Made by a program: the position numbers and the translations under genes. A stretch of 52,109 nt of DNA from Amycolatopsis coloradensis (GTDB lineage: Bacteria > Actinomycetota > Actinomycetes > Mycobacteriales > Pseudonocardiaceae). The stretch spans positions 8,389,405-8,441,513 of the forward strand of contig NZ_CP150484.1 of the NCBI RefSeq assembly GCF_037997115.1, read 5' to 3'. Under the pieces are notes generated by a model. It was not told the origin of the DNA, ran no database searches, and saw only the letters and a program-made list of their open reading frames with translations. Positions 1 to 9,398 of the stretch are shown in pieces. How positions within the stretch are numbered: the stretch's first letter is position 1; the number at the start of each line of letters is the position of its first letter.

Positions 1-90
1 GGGGTCCGATCGCTTACGCACGAACGCCATGCTCCCAGAACCTCGCGGCAAAACACAGAAGCCCCGGGAGGCGTCACCAAAGGTCCCCCG

Positions 91-1167
91 CTACCGCTCG
101 ATCGTCTCCGCGGAGGTCACCTTCCGGATGTACAGCAGCTTGTCCCCCGGCTCGATCGCGTCCGCCTGTGGCGCGTCCACGCGGTACAGGACGCCGTCGC
201 GGACGACGCCCAGCACGATGTCCGGCAGATGCCGCGGCGAACCGCCCTCTTCGGACGGCTCCACCGGGCGTTCGGCGATCGCGAGACCGGACTCGGGGGT
301 GAGCAGGTCCTCGACCATGTCGACCACCAGCGGCGTCGACGTCGCCATGCCGAGCAGGCGTCCGGCGGTCTCACTCGACACCACGACCTGGTTCGCGCCC
401 GACTGCTTGAGCAGGTGGACGTTCTCCGCCTCCCGCACCGACGCCACGATATGCGACTTCGGCGCCAGCTCACGGGCGGTCAGCGTGACCAGCACGGCCG
501 TGTCGTCCCGGTTCGGGGCGACGACGACGGCACGCGCCCGCTGGACCCCGGCGACGCGCAGCACGTCGGCGCGGGTGGCCGAGCCGTGCACGGTCACCAG
601 GCCGAGTGAGGTGGCCGCTTCGAGGGCCTGCTGGTCGGTGTCCACGACGACGATGTGATCGGGTTCGACGTTCTCGTCCCCGAGCAGCGCGTTGACCGCC
701 GACCGGCCCTTCGTGCCGAATCCGACGACGACCGTGTGGTCACGCACCTTCGTCCTCCACTTTTGGATCTTGAAAGCCTGGCGGGAGCGCTCGGTGAGCA
801 CTTCGAGGGTGGTACCGACCAGGACGATGAGGAAAAGCACCCGCAGCGGGGTGATCACCAGGACGTTCACCAGCCGCGCGGACGGTGTCGCGGGTGCGAT
901 GTCACCGTACCCCGTCGTCGACAGCGACACCGTCGCGTAATAGAGGCTGTCGAGGAAGGTGAGCCCGTCGCCGTTGGCGTCGCGGTAGCCGTCCCGGTCG
1001 AGGTAGACGATCAGGACGGTCGCGAGCAGGGCGAGGACCGCGCCGATGATCCGCTTGAGGATCGACCGCAGCGGGCTGACCGTCAGTTCCGGCATCCGGA
1101 TCACGCCGACGAGCTCGTGGTCCGGGCGGTCGCTCAGCCTGACCGGGAAACGCTTGAGAACCCTCAT
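91..1167 (-). CDS. Potassium channel protein with TrkA-N (RCK) domain
   Basis: A 358-residue membrane channel subunit for K+ flux gated by a cytosolic nucleotide-binding domain. Two hydrophobic helices (about 40-56 and 98-122) flank a pore loop with the selectivity filter TTGYGD (about 84-89). A Rossmann-type RCK domain follows, with GFGTKG near 149-154 and an acidic VVVDTD strand end, then a C-terminal TrkA-C-like region ending near 355. The ATG at 1167 opens the frame. It lies convergent to the DoxX-like gene's neighbourhood and downstream of adnAB on the same strand, as Rv3200c does relative to Rv3201c/Rv3202c (from memory). The physiological ligand and direction of flux are not visible. 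Bases 1-90 hold no gene I can support. Confidence 0.93.
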   Translation of the reverse strand: MRVLKRFPVRLSDRPDHELVGVIRMPELTVSPLRSILKRIIGAVLALLATVLIVYLDRDGYRDANGDGLTFLDSLYYATVSLSTTGYGDIAPATPSARLVNVLVITPLRVLFLIVLVGTTLEVLTERSRQAFKIQKWRTKVRDHTVVVGFGTKGRSAVNALLGDENVEPDHIVVVDTDQQALEAATSLGLVTVHGSATRADVLRVAGVQRARAVVVAPNRDDTAVLVTLTARELAPKSHIVASVREAENVHLLKQSGANQVVVSSETAGRLLGMATSTPLVVDMVEDLLTPESGLAIAERPVEPSEEGGSPRHLPDIVLGVVRDGVLYRVDAPQADAIEPGDKLLYIRKVTSAETIER

Positions 1168-1255
1168 GCACAGGCTCCGGCCTGGTCCGCGTCACTCACG
1201 GTCGGGAGGATAGCCGAAGATCCTCGCGTTGAGCGCGGTATGCGAAGCTCGGGGC

Positions 1256-1642
1256 ATGTCTTCGGATTCCAAGCCGTCTCAGCGGCCCGCGTATTTCCTC
1301 GCCGGCCTGCTCGGCGCGGCCGGTGTACTGCATTTCGTCCAGCCGAAGCCGTTCGACGCCATCATCCCGAAGCAGCTTCCCGGCTCCCCGCGAGCGTGGA
1401 CCTACGGCTCCGGCGTGGCCGAGCTGGGCGTCGCCACCGCTGTCGCCAACCCGAAGACGCGACGTCTCGGTGGGCTCGCGGCCGCGCTGCTGTTCGTCGT
1501 GGTCCTGCCGGGGAACGTGAAGATGGCCGTCGACGCCGATCGCCGCAAGGCCCCGAAGCACTGGCGGGTGGCCTTCTGGGCCCGCGTCCCGCTCCAGATC
1601 CCGCTGGTGACCTGGGCACTCAAGGTCCGCGACCGCGCCTGA
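1256..1642 (+). CDS. DoxX-like small membrane protein
   Basis: A 128-residue integral membrane protein with a pattern of hydrophobic segments typical of the DoxX/DoxX-like family: a first helix about residues 11-24, a glycine-rich stretch with GVAELGVATA near 55, another helix near 75-90 and a last one near 112-122. The ATG at 1256 is preferred over an in-frame upstream start at 1229 because homologues begin with a short polar leader before the first helix. It stands alone between two minus-strand genes. The function of most DoxX-like proteins is unknown; redox or quinone-linked roles are proposed for some relatives. Confidence 0.75.
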   Translation: MSSDSKPSQRPAYFLAGLLGAAGVLHFVQPKPFDAIIPKQLPGSPRAWTYGSGVAELGVATAVANPKTRRLGGLAAALLFVVVLPGNVKMAVDADRRKAPKHWRVAFWARVPLQIPLVTWALKVRDRA

Positions 1643-1650
1643 CCCCCGCA

Positions 1651-1706
1651 TTTCGTCCTCCGAATGCGGTAGTTGCACACGCAAGGACCGCATTCAGAGG
1701 ACGAAA
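1651..1706. repeat. Palindromic repeat, family A; likely bidirectional terminator
   Basis: A 20-base arm (1651-1670, starting TTTCGTCCTCCGAATGCGGT) pairs with 1687-1706 at 19 of 20 positions around a 16-base loop. It sits between the convergent stops of the DoxX-like gene and adnB. The same 56-base element, reverse-complemented and with only a few differences, occurs at 34879-34934, and a shorter relative at 15755-15780. Confidence 0.85.
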
Positions 1707-1708
1707 AG

Positions 1709-4700
1709 CTAGATCGTCGGGACGCTCCGCAGGAGCTGCCGCAGTCCTTCGGCGTCCAGCAGATCCGCCGGGCGGACGGTCTTGTCGTGTTTCACGTAGT
1801 GGAACGCCGCCCGCACCTTCTCCACGGGGATGTTCTTCAAAGCCGCCCACGCCAGCCGGTACGCCGCCAGCTGCACGGCCAGGGATTCGAGCCGGTCGGC
1901 TTCCGGGACGGCACCGGTCTTCCAGTCGACGACGGTCCAGCCGCCGTCCGCGTCGGCGAACACCGCGTCCATCCGCCCACGCACCGTGACGCCCACGACG
2001 TCCGCGGAAAACGGGACCTCGACGGCGTGCGGCACCCGATGCGCCCACTCGCTCTTCTCGAACGCGGTCTGCAGCGCCTCCAGCTCGGTATCGGGCGCCT
2101 CGTCGACGTCCGCCGCCCCTGGCAGGTCGTGGATCTCCAGCAACTGCTCGCCGCCGAACCGCTGCTCCAGCCAACCGTGGAACGCCGTTCCCCGCCGCGC
2201 GTAGGTGTTGGGGCGCACGGGGAGCGGCCGCCGCAGCCGTTTGGCCAGCGCGGCGGGATCGGCCGACAGCTCGACCAGCTGACTCACCGAAAGATGCGGC
2301 GGCAGGACGACCTGCTGCACCCGGTCCCGCGCCCGTGCCCGCTCCTCCAGCAGCACCTTGGTGTCGGAGATCCAGCCGTCCGGATCGTCCTCTTCGTCTT
2401 CCTCGGCATGCTCCGCGTCTTCCAGCGCACCGAGCACCAGATCGACGCCGTTGGTGACGCCTTCGCGCCGCGGCCACAGCGGATCGACCGGCCAGCGCGC
2501 CCGGCGGGAGTCGGCGACCAGCGGATTCTCGCCGTCGGTTTCCGGCTCCTCGGCCCAATGCTCGATCCGGCCGACCGAGTTCGCCCGCATCACCTCGCCG
2601 ATTTCGAGCAGGAACTCCGACGGCCCCTTCGGCCGCGCGCTGCTCTCGTTCCACCAATGGCCGGAGATCAGCATCGTGTGCTCGGAACGGGTCAGCGCGA
2701 CGTAACAGAGCCGCCGCTCCTCGTCCGCTTCACGCGCGACAAAGCCTTCTTCGTGCAGCTCCAGCGCTTCCTGCACTTCCTTGCGGTCGGCACCTTCGGG
2801 AATCCGCAACTCCGGCAGGTCCTCCGAGTCGCCACGCAGCGCGGCGGGCAGCGAGGTCGACGTCCGCAGCCACGACGACGAACGCCGCCGCCCCGGGAAG
2901 ACCTCCTTGACCAGATGCGGAATCGCGACGATGCGCCATTCCAGCCCCTTGGCCGAGTGCACCGTCAGCACCTGGACCCGATCCGGGACGACCTCCACCT
3001 CGCCGGGGGTGAGCCCGTCCTCCGCGTGCGCGGCCGTATTCAGATAGTCCACAAAGGACAGAAGGGTGGCCGTCGGCGACGTCTCGGCGAAATCCGTGAC
3101 GACGTCGGCGAAAGCGTCCAGATGAGCGCGTCCGGCAGGTCCCGGGCGGGCCAGCGACTCGACATCGAGCAGCATCGTGCGCTCAACGTCGGCGACCAGC
3201 TCGGGCAGCGACTGGTCCAGCCGCCGTCGCAACGCCGAAAGCTCGGCGCCGATCTTCCGGATCCGCCGGTAGCCCTCGGGCGAATACCGTTCCGGTGTCC
3301 CGGGATCGTCGATGGCGTCGGCGAGCCCCGCCTGCTCGACCCGTTCGGTCACCAGCACCGGGTCGTCCACATCGGAGTTGCCGGAAGGCGGCACCGGCGA
3401 GGACAGTTCGCCCGCTCGGCGCCACAACGCCGCGAGGTCGGCGGCCGCGATCCGCCAGCGAGCCCCGGTCAGCAACCGTGCCGCCGCGCTGCCCGCGAGC
3501 GGGTCCGCGAGTACGCGCAACGTGCTCACCAGATCCGCGACCTCGGGTTCGTCGAGGAGGCCGCCGAGACCGACGACCTCCACCGGCAGCCCGCGTGCCC
3601 GCATTTCCGCCGCGATCGGCGCCATGTCGGCGCGGCGGCGCACCAGTACCGCGGCCGTCGGCGGTTTTCCGGTCTCCTCCACGGTTTCGAACCAGCGCTT
3701 CGCCACCGCGTCGGCCACCCACTCGCGTTCGGCGCGGACGTCCGGCAGCAGCGCGGCCGCGATATCGGCCGAACCCGCGCCTTCCAGCGCGCGCAGCCGG
3801 GCGACGCCGAGACCGCGTTCCCGCAAGGGTTCCGAGATCGCGTTCGCGAGTTCGAGCACCTCGGGCGGGTTGCGGAAACTGGTCAGCAGCCCGAAATCCC
3901 AGGCCGGGACGAGCCGTTCGCCGTTGTCGCGGGGGAAGTCCGTGGTGAACCGGGGCAGGTTCGCCGCGCTCGCCCCGCGCCAGCCGTAGATGGCCTGCGC
4001 CGGGTCGCCCACCGCCGTCACCGGCATCGGCGGATGTTCGACACCGCCGAACAGCGAACGCAGCAGGATCCGCTGGGCGTGCCCGGTGTCCTGGTACTCG
4101 TCGAGCAGGACGGCGCCGTAGCGCTCGCGCTCCCCCGCGACCACCGCCGGATAGCTGCTGGCGAGCTGCGCCGCGAGCGAAATCTGGTCGGCGAAGTCGA
4201 GCGCGCCTTCCGCTCGTTTCCGCGCGTGGTACGCCTCGACCAGCGGCAGGAGCGCGAGCCGGAACCGTTGCGCCGTCATGACTTCGGCCAGCTTCTGCGG
4301 CAACGACGCACGCTGCCCCTTCGCGCGTGGCGCGTTCTCGATGACATCGCACAGCCAGGACGTGTACTCCGCGAGCCGTTCGGTCTCGACCAGATGCTCG
4401 CCGAGTTCCCCGGCCAGCGCCAGCAACTGCGCCGTCACCGTGGACGGCACCCGATCGGTGTCCAGGTCATTGTCCCAAGTGGACACGACGCGATGCGAGA
4501 ACTGCCACGAAGACGTCTCCGAAAGCAGCCGGACCCCGGGCTGGACGGGCAACCGCAGGCCGTGCTCGGACAGCAGCCGACCGGCGTACGCGTGATACGT
4601 GAGCACCGTCGGCTCGCCCGCGGTCACCGTCGTCCGCAGGTCGCCGGTCGGGTCGATCTTGTCGAGCAGCCCCGATCCGACCAGGCGGCGCAGCCTGGTG

Positions 4701-4966
4701 CGGACCCGTTCACCGAGCTGACGGGCGGCCTTGCGGGTGAAGGTCAGGCCGAGCACGCGTTCCGGCGGGACGACACTGTTGGCCACCAACCAGACGACGC
4801 GCGCGGCCATCGTCTCGGTCTTGCCCGCGCCCGCGCCCGCGACGACCAGCGACGGCTCGATCGGCGCGGCGATGACCTCGGCTTGTTCGTCGGTGGGACT
4901 GTGCAGGCCGAGCGCACGGGCGATCTCGCCCGGCTCGACCTGGCGGCGCTGGAGTTCGGAGATCAA
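1709..4966 (-). CDS. adnB: AdnB, helicase-nuclease subunit (UvrD-like motor plus RecB-like nuclease)
   Basis: Lead motor and nuclease subunit of the actinobacterial AdnAB double-strand-break resection complex, about 1085 residues. Walker A GAGAGKT lies near 44-50, the Walker B/motif II DEYQ near 289-292, and a SAKGLEW helicase motif in the C-terminal motor half. The PD-(D/E)XK nuclease signature VVDWKTG is near 1012-1018. I place the start at TTG 4966, where TTGA overlaps the adnA stop by four bases behind an AGGTGA-like ribosome site. Another TTG at 5008 would add 14 residues. Gene order (adnA then adnB, followed by the K+ channel) matches mycobacteria. All catalytic motifs of both domains look intact. 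Confidence 0.93.
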   Translation of the reverse strand: MISELQRRQVEPGEIARALGLHSPTDEQAEVIAAPIEPSLVVAGAGAGKTETMAARVVWLVANSVVPPERVLGLTFTRKAARQLGERVRTRLRRLVGSGLLDKIDPTGDLRTTVTAGEPTVLTYHAYAGRLLSEHGLRLPVQPGVRLLSETSSWQFSHRVVSTWDNDLDTDRVPSTVTAQLLALAGELGEHLVETERLAEYTSWLCDVIENAPRAKGQRASLPQKLAEVMTAQRFRLALLPLVEAYHARKRAEGALDFADQISLAAQLASSYPAVVAGERERYGAVLLDEYQDTGHAQRILLRSLFGGVEHPPMPVTAVGDPAQAIYGWRGASAANLPRFTTDFPRDNGERLVPAWDFGLLTSFRNPPEVLELANAISEPLRERGLGVARLRALEGAGSADIAAALLPDVRAEREWVADAVAKRWFETVEETGKPPTAAVLVRRRADMAPIAAEMRARGLPVEVVGLGGLLDEPEVADLVSTLRVLADPLAGSAAARLLTGARWRIAAADLAALWRRAGELSSPVPPSGNSDVDDPVLVTERVEQAGLADAIDDPGTPERYSPEGYRRIRKIGAELSALRRRLDQSLPELVADVERTMLLDVESLARPGPAGRAHLDAFADVVTDFAETSPTATLLSFVDYLNTAAHAEDGLTPGEVEVVPDRVQVLTVHSAKGLEWRIVAIPHLVKEVFPGRRRSSSWLRTSTSLPAALRGDSEDLPELRIPEGADRKEVQEALELHEEGFVAREADEERRLCYVALTRSEHTMLISGHWWNESSARPKGPSEFLLEIGEVMRANSVGRIEHWAEEPETDGENPLVADSRRARWPVDPLWPRREGVTNGVDLVLGALEDAEHAEEDEEDDPDGWISDTKVLLEERARARDRVQQVVLPPHLSVSQLVELSADPAALAKRLRRPLPVRPNTYARRGTAFHGWLEQRFGGEQLLEIHDLPGAADVDEAPDTELEALQTAFEKSEWAHRVPHAVEVPFSADVVGVTVRGRMDAVFADADGGWTVVDWKTGAVPEADRLESLAVQLAAYRLAWAALKNIPVEKVRAAFHYVKHDKTVRPADLLDAEGLRQLLRSVPTI

Positions 4967-7900
4967 GGGCCGGTCACCTGCCTGCCCTCGGGCCGCAGCG
5001 GGCAGCAACCCCTTGCGGGGCAGCGATCACAGTCCGGGTTCTCGGTGACGCCGTATTCCGGGCCCGCGGCGGATCCGGCCGCCGAGCGCACCAGCTCCAG
5101 CCATTGCTTGCCGCCGTCCTCGTCCAGCGGCGCCTGCTCGCGCTGGGTGGATCCGGTCTTGTTGTTGGACTTCGCGACGTAGACCAGCCGCGCGCCACCG
5201 GGTTTCGAACCGCCCTCGACCGCGCCGAGCAGCACGGCGAGCTGGTACGCGGCGAGCTGCGGATGCTGTTCGGCGTCGGCGGCGGAGATCGGGACCTTAC
5301 CGGTCTTGATGTCGATGACGACCGGACGGCCGTCCTTGTCCATCTCCACCCGGTCGACACGGCCGCGCAGGAGCACGCGGACATCGTCATCGCCGACCGG
5401 AAGTTCGACCTCGATGTCCTGCTCGACCCCGGCTTCGATCAGCTCCTTGCGGCTGGATTCCAGCCAGGTGATGAAGTTCCGCAGCATCTGCTCGACCCGC
5501 GACCGCTCGCGGCGCGAGAACCACGGAGCCCCCGCGTCGACCCGGACCCACGCCTCGTCGAGGGCGGCGCGGATCTGCTCGTCGCTGCTGCCGCCCGCGA
5601 CCGCCTGCGCGAGACCGTGCACCAGCGTTCCCGTGACGGCCGCGAGTTGCGCCGGGTCACTGCCGCCGTGGCGTTCGATCAGCCAGCGCAGCGGGCATTT
5701 GACCAGAACCTCCACAGTGGACGGTGAGATGCGGATGAGATCGCCCGGCCCGTGCACCGGTTCGCCGGTGGAGGGTTCCAGCAGGCCGTACCAGGTGCCC
5801 GGATGCGCGCCCGGCACCCCGGCGGCGGCCAGTTTGGCGAGCTGACGCGCCGCCCGTTGCCGCCTTTCCGGCTCGCTCGATTCGTCGCAGACGACCTCGC
5901 GCAGTTCACCGACGAGTTCGGCGAGCACCAGCGAGCGTCCCGCCGGCTTCATCCGCGAATCGAGGCCGCCGTCGTCCGCGCCGTTCTCCTCCAGGTCGTC
6001 GATGAACCGCGAGGGTTGCTCGTCCTCCCCCGCGACCGCGCTGACCAGCAACGTCTTCCGCGCGCGGCTCGCGGCGAGGTAGAACAGCCGCCGCTCTTCG
6101 GCGAGGATCGGCGCGGTGGCGGACACCTTTTCGTCGTCGACGCCGGACATGAGGTCGACCAGCCGCTCGACGCCGAGCACGGAACCGCGCAGCCGCAGAT
6201 CCGGCCAGCTGCCCTCCTGGACACCGGCGATCGCCACGACCGTCCACTCGCGACCGGCGGACGCGTGCGCCGTGAGCAGCGAGACGCCGTCGCTCTTCAT
6301 CGCGGCGGGCGCCAGCGTGTCACCGGCGATGTTCTGCGAGGACAGGTAATCCGCGAACGAGGCGACACTCGCTTTCGGCAATCTGTCGACATAGCGACCG
6401 GCCGCGTCGAAGAGCGCGACGATGGCGTCGAGGTCACGATCCGCCTGGGAGCCGAGCGAACCACCACGGTCGACCAAACGCAGCAGGCGCTCCTCCAGAC
6501 CACTCGCCTGCCAGAGATCCCACAGCACCTGCTCGACGCCATCCCCGCGCACGACGGCCTGGTGCGCGGCGTGCAGCAGGCCGCCGATCCGGCGCATCGG
6601 CAGCGCCTCGGCCTCGGCGAGTCCGGTGAGGACGTCGTTGGTACGTAAGGCTTCCACCAGCAGTTCGTCGCTCGACCGCTGTCCGCCGCCCGCGAGCTCC
6701 AGCCTGCGCAGGCCGCGCCGCAGCCTTCGCAGGGCGAGCGGATCCGCGCCGCCCAAGGGCGAGGACAGCAGCATCTCGGCGAGGTCGACGTCGAGCAGCT
6801 CCGGATCCGCGGCGAGCCGCAGCATCGCCAGCAGAGGACGAACTGCGGGCTGCTTCGCGAGCGGCAGTTCTTCGGTGGCCGAACCGATGGGTACCCCGGC
6901 TGCCCGCAGAGCACGTTGCAGGACAAGGAAAGTACGGGCGGGCGACCGGACGAGCACCGCCATCTCCGACCACGGCACGCCGTCGACGAGATGCGCGCGG
7001 CGGAGCTGATCGGCGATCCAGCTCGCCTCGGCGGCCGGGGTCGGCATCAGGCGGACTCGGACGGCTCCGCCCTCGGCGTCCGGCGCGTCGACGAGTTTGC
7101 GCTGCGGCGACGAACCGGGCAGCACGGAGCCGAGTTTCGTGACGGCCGCGCGGATCACCGGGGCGAGCCGGTGGGCCGTGGTCAGCAGGACGGTGCGCTC
7201 GCCGTCCTCGTCCGCGTCGGCGAACAGGCTGGGATCCGCGCCACGGAAGGAGAACACGGACTGATCGGGATCGCCCGCGACGACGAACTCGTCCGCCGCG
7301 TGCCCGATGAGCCGGATGAGCTGCGTCTGCAACGGGTCGAGATGCTGCGCGTCGTCGACGAAAAGGTGCCGGACGCGGCACTGCTCCCGTTCGCGCAGTT
7401 CGGGATCGTCCTCCAGCGCGAGCAGCGCGGAAGTGACCAGCTCGGCGGCGTCCAGTGCGGGCGCGCTCGCGACGCCGAGCGCGTTGCCGCCCGCGCCCTG
7501 CAGCAGCGTGACCTCTTCATACTGGCTCCAGAAACGCCCGGCCGCGATCCATTCCTCGCGGCCGCGGCGCCTGCCGAGTTCGACCAGATCCTCCGGGCCG
7601 AGCCCGCGTTCGGCGGCGCGGAGCAGGAGGTCTCGCAGTTCCTCGGCGAACCCGGGCACACCCAACGCGGGCCGCAGCTGCTCCGGCCAGTCGAGCGCGC
7701 CCTCTTCGAGGTCGCCTGCGAGCAGGTCACGGACGACGACGTCCTGTTCCGCTCCGGCCAGCAGGCGGGGCGGCGGGAGATCGTCGGCCTGCGCCTCCAT
7801 CCGCAACAGCGCGTACGCGTACGAGTGCACCGTGCGCACGAGCGGCTCACGGATCGTGCGCGGCAACGGATCCTCTTCCGGATCGGTGGTGAGCCGGTGG

Positions 7901-8178
7901 GTGATGTCCGCGCGCAGGACCTCGGCCGCCTTGCGGGAGGTGGTCAGGATGAGCACGCTCTCCGGATTCGCGCCCTCCGCGATGCGCCGCGACGCCGCCG
8001 ACGCCAGCAAGGCCGTCTTGCCCGTGCCCGGCCCGCCGAGGACCCGGCGGAACCCGTCCGGGGCGGCCAGCAGGCGGCGGGCGCCGGAATCCCACTGGAA
8101 GGACGGCGTGCCGGTGACCGGCGTGCGGACCAGCCGCGCGTCGGTTCGTGCCGCTGTTCGCCGCCCGTTCACGCCCAC
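4963..8178 (-). CDS. adnA: AdnA, helicase-nuclease subunit
   Basis: Partner of AdnB in DNA end resection, about 1071 residues. Walker A GGPGTGKT lies near 48-55. Motif II reads DDAQ near 275-278 rather than the DExQ of AdnB, so this may be the weaker motor, as described for mycobacterial AdnA. A RecB-type nuclease motif VVIDIKTG lies near 953-960. The C-terminal CDRCPARGCC cluster, with a cysteine at the start of the nuclease domain (VKCPLRW), resembles the four-cysteine iron-sulfur arrangement of AddB-type nucleases. The start is uncertain: GTG 8178, 8172 and 8202 are all possible. The frame stays open to 8514, but that part overlaps the divergent gene at 8233 and does not look like adnA. 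Confidence 0.9.
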   Translation of the reverse strand: MGVNGRRTAARTDARLVRTPVTGTPSFQWDSGARRLLAAPDGFRRVLGGPGTGKTALLASAASRRIAEGANPESVLILTTSRKAAEVLRADITHRLTTDPEEDPLPRTIREPLVRTVHSYAYALLRMEAQADDLPPPRLLAGAEQDVVVRDLLAGDLEEGALDWPEQLRPALGVPGFAEELRDLLLRAAERGLGPEDLVELGRRRGREEWIAAGRFWSQYEEVTLLQGAGGNALGVASAPALDAAELVTSALLALEDDPELREREQCRVRHLFVDDAQHLDPLQTQLIRLIGHAADEFVVAGDPDQSVFSFRGADPSLFADADEDGERTVLLTTAHRLAPVIRAAVTKLGSVLPGSSPQRKLVDAPDAEGGAVRVRLMPTPAAEASWIADQLRRAHLVDGVPWSEMAVLVRSPARTFLVLQRALRAAGVPIGSATEELPLAKQPAVRPLLAMLRLAADPELLDVDLAEMLLSSPLGGADPLALRRLRRGLRRLELAGGGQRSSDELLVEALRTNDVLTGLAEAEALPMRRIGGLLHAAHQAVVRGDGVEQVLWDLWQASGLEERLLRLVDRGGSLGSQADRDLDAIVALFDAAGRYVDRLPKASVASFADYLSSQNIAGDTLAPAAMKSDGVSLLTAHASAGREWTVVAIAGVQEGSWPDLRLRGSVLGVERLVDLMSGVDDEKVSATAPILAEERRLFYLAASRARKTLLVSAVAGEDEQPSRFIDDLEENGADDGGLDSRMKPAGRSLVLAELVGELREVVCDESSEPERRQRAARQLAKLAAAGVPGAHPGTWYGLLEPSTGEPVHGPGDLIRISPSTVEVLVKCPLRWLIERHGGSDPAQLAAVTGTLVHGLAQAVAGGSSDEQIRAALDEAWVRVDAGAPWFSRRERSRVEQMLRNFITWLESSRKELIEAGVEQDIEVELPVGDDDVRVLLRGRVDRVEMDKDGRPVVIDIKTGKVPISAADAEQHPQLAAYQLAVLLGAVEGGSKPGGARLVYVAKSNNKTGSTQREQAPLDEDGGKQWLELVRSAAGSAAGPEYGVTENPDCDRCPARGCCPLRPEGRQVTGP

Positions 8179-8232
8179 GATGGAACCACGCCCCGCCGAC
8201 ACAACCTCGCAGCGGCACGGCAAAGTGGTCCC

Positions 8233-8556
8233 ATGGATGACGAACTGCACGAGCGGGTGCGCGAGGTCATCGCGAGCGTTCCCGCCGGCTCGGTCGCGAC
8301 TTATGGGGATATAGCGTCGGTTTCGGGAGCCCCATCGCCGCGGCTGGTCGGCCGGATCCTCGGCGAGGACGGCCACGATCTGCCCTGGCACCGCATTCTG
8401 CGGGCCGACGGGACGCCGGCCCCGCACCTGGTCGACGAGCAGCTGCAACGGCTGCGGGCGGAGGGCGTCATATCCGACGGACAGCGCGTCGACCTGCGGA
8501 AATACCGATGGCAACGTGATCCCGGCGACGACGCCGGTCCAGGCGCTCTCTTTTAG
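8233..8556 (+). CDS. Alkyltransferase-like protein (ATL, MGMT family without active cysteine)
   Basis: A 107-residue relative of the C-terminal domain of O6-alkylguanine-DNA alkyltransferase. It has the helix-turn-helix segment VATYGDIA (about 21-28) and the recognition helix region SPRLVGRIL (about 35-43). The catalytic PCHR motif of true MGMT is replaced by PWHR (about 51-54), the signature of ATL proteins. These bind alkylated bases without transferring the group and hand lesions to nucleotide excision repair. It is divergent from adnAB, so two DNA repair functions share an intergenic region. Its stop codon lies inside the iron box of the next gene. The corresponding mycobacterial position is Rv3204 (from memory). 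Confidence 0.9.
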   Translation: MDDELHERVREVIASVPAGSVATYGDIASVSGAPSPRLVGRILGEDGHDLPWHRILRADGTPAPHLVDEQLQRLRAEGVISDGQRVDLRKYRWQRDPGDDAGPGALF

Positions 8557-8571
8557 GTTAGCCTCGCCTAA
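8553..8571 (+). promoter_or_regulatory. IdeR/DtxR iron box overlapping stop and start codons
   Basis: TTAGGTTAGCCTCGCCTAA matches the DtxR/IdeR consensus TTAGGTTAGCCTAACCTAA at 17 of 19 positions. It covers the stop codon of the ATL gene (8554-8556) and ends on the A of the next ATG (8571). A -10-like TAGCCT (8559-8564) inside the box sits six bases before that ATG, and there is no Shine-Dalgarno sequence, so the downstream gene is probably read from a leaderless transcript that iron-loaded IdeR would block directly. Confidence 0.85.
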
Positions 8572-9398
8572 TGAGCTACATCGAGGCGAAGGTGACCGGT
8601 GTCCGGCGGCTCACGCCGCATATGAGCAGGGTGACCTTCTCGGGGGCGTCGCTGGCGGACCAGGCGCCCGACCAGTACCTGAAGGTGTTCTTCCCGCAGC
8701 CCGGCCAGCCGGAGCCCGTGCTGCCCGCTCCGCTGAGCGGCGACGAAGTGCTGTCCTGGTACCGGACCTACCTCGCGATGCCCGACGACGTCCGGCCGCC
8801 GATGCGCACCTACACCGTGCGGGCGCTGCGGCCGTCGGCGCAGGAGGTGGACATCGACTTCGTGCTGCACGGCGACGAAGGCCCGGCCTCGGCTTGGGCC
8901 TCGCGCGCCTCGGAGGGCGATCGGGTCGCCTTCCTGGGTCCGCACGGGCTCTACGACGTGCCCTCGGACACGAACTGGCAACTGCTGGTCGGCGACGAGA
9001 CCGCGATCCCGGCGATCGGCGCGATCGTCGAAGCACTGCCCGCCGGAACGCGAGCGGTGGTCTATGTCGAGATCAGTGATCGCGAAGACCGGCAGGTCTT
9101 CGATACGCAGGGGACCGTGGAGCTGCACTGGGTGGTACGAGGTTCCGGCGACGTCGGCTCGGCGGTTCTGGAGGCCGTGCGGAAGGCGGAGTTGCCGGGC
9201 GGGACGGCCTACGCGTGGATCTCCGGCGAGGCGAACATGGTGAAGCTGGTGCGGCGTCACCTCGTGCGGGAGCGCGGGATCGACAAGCGGGCGATCTGCT
9301 TCACGGGGTACTGGCGGCAGGGGGTCAGCGAAGAGGCCGCTGGCCGCGAGGCGATACGGCGGGCGGAGGCCGGGGAGGCTCCGGTCGAGGAGGACTGA
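8571..9398 (+). CDS. Siderophore-interacting protein (FAD-binding ferric reductase family)
   Basis: A 275-residue cytosolic protein of the ViuB/SIP family, which releases iron from ferric siderophores by flavin-dependent reduction. The FAD-binding beta-barrel shows the RTYTVR motif (about 83-88), the usual flavin and phosphate contact, followed by GPASAWA (about 104-110) and the NAD(P)H-side LLVGDETAIPAI segment near 138-149. The C-terminal AYAWISGEANMVK is a family hallmark. The ATG at 8571 is the only sensible start and lies at the end of an iron box, which makes iron repression almost certain. No siderophore synthesis or uptake genes are nearby, so it serves loci elsewhere. Confidence 0.93.
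   Translation: MSYIEAKVTGVRRLTPHMSRVTFSGASLADQAPDQYLKVFFPQPGQPEPVLPAPLSGDEVLSWYRTYLAMPDDVRPPMRTYTVRALRPSAQEVDIDFVLHGDEGPASAWASRASEGDRVAFLGPHGLYDVPSDTNWQLLVGDETAIPAIGAIVEALPAGTRAVVYVEISDREDRQVFDTQGTVELHWVVRGSGDVGSAVLEAVRKAELPGGTAYAWISGEANMVKLVRRHLVRERGIDKRAICFTGYWRQGVSEEAAGREAIRRAEAGEAPVEED

Noticed and set aside
1..90. A degenerate family B repeat near 80-100
   Set aside because: CCAAAGGTCCCCCGCTAC only partly matches the core, overlaps the end of the channel gene and has no partner arm.
1673..5182. An 1169-codon open frame on the plus strand opposite adnB and the end of adnA
   Set aside because: It is antisense to two genes with intact helicase and nuclease motifs, is rich in Arg, Pro, Gln and His with no recognisable domain, and results from GC-rich third positions.
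8179..8514. N-terminal extension of AdnA
   Set aside because: It would overlap the entire ATL gene and has no similarity pattern to UvrD-type N-termini. Codon pattern there fits the plus-strand gene.
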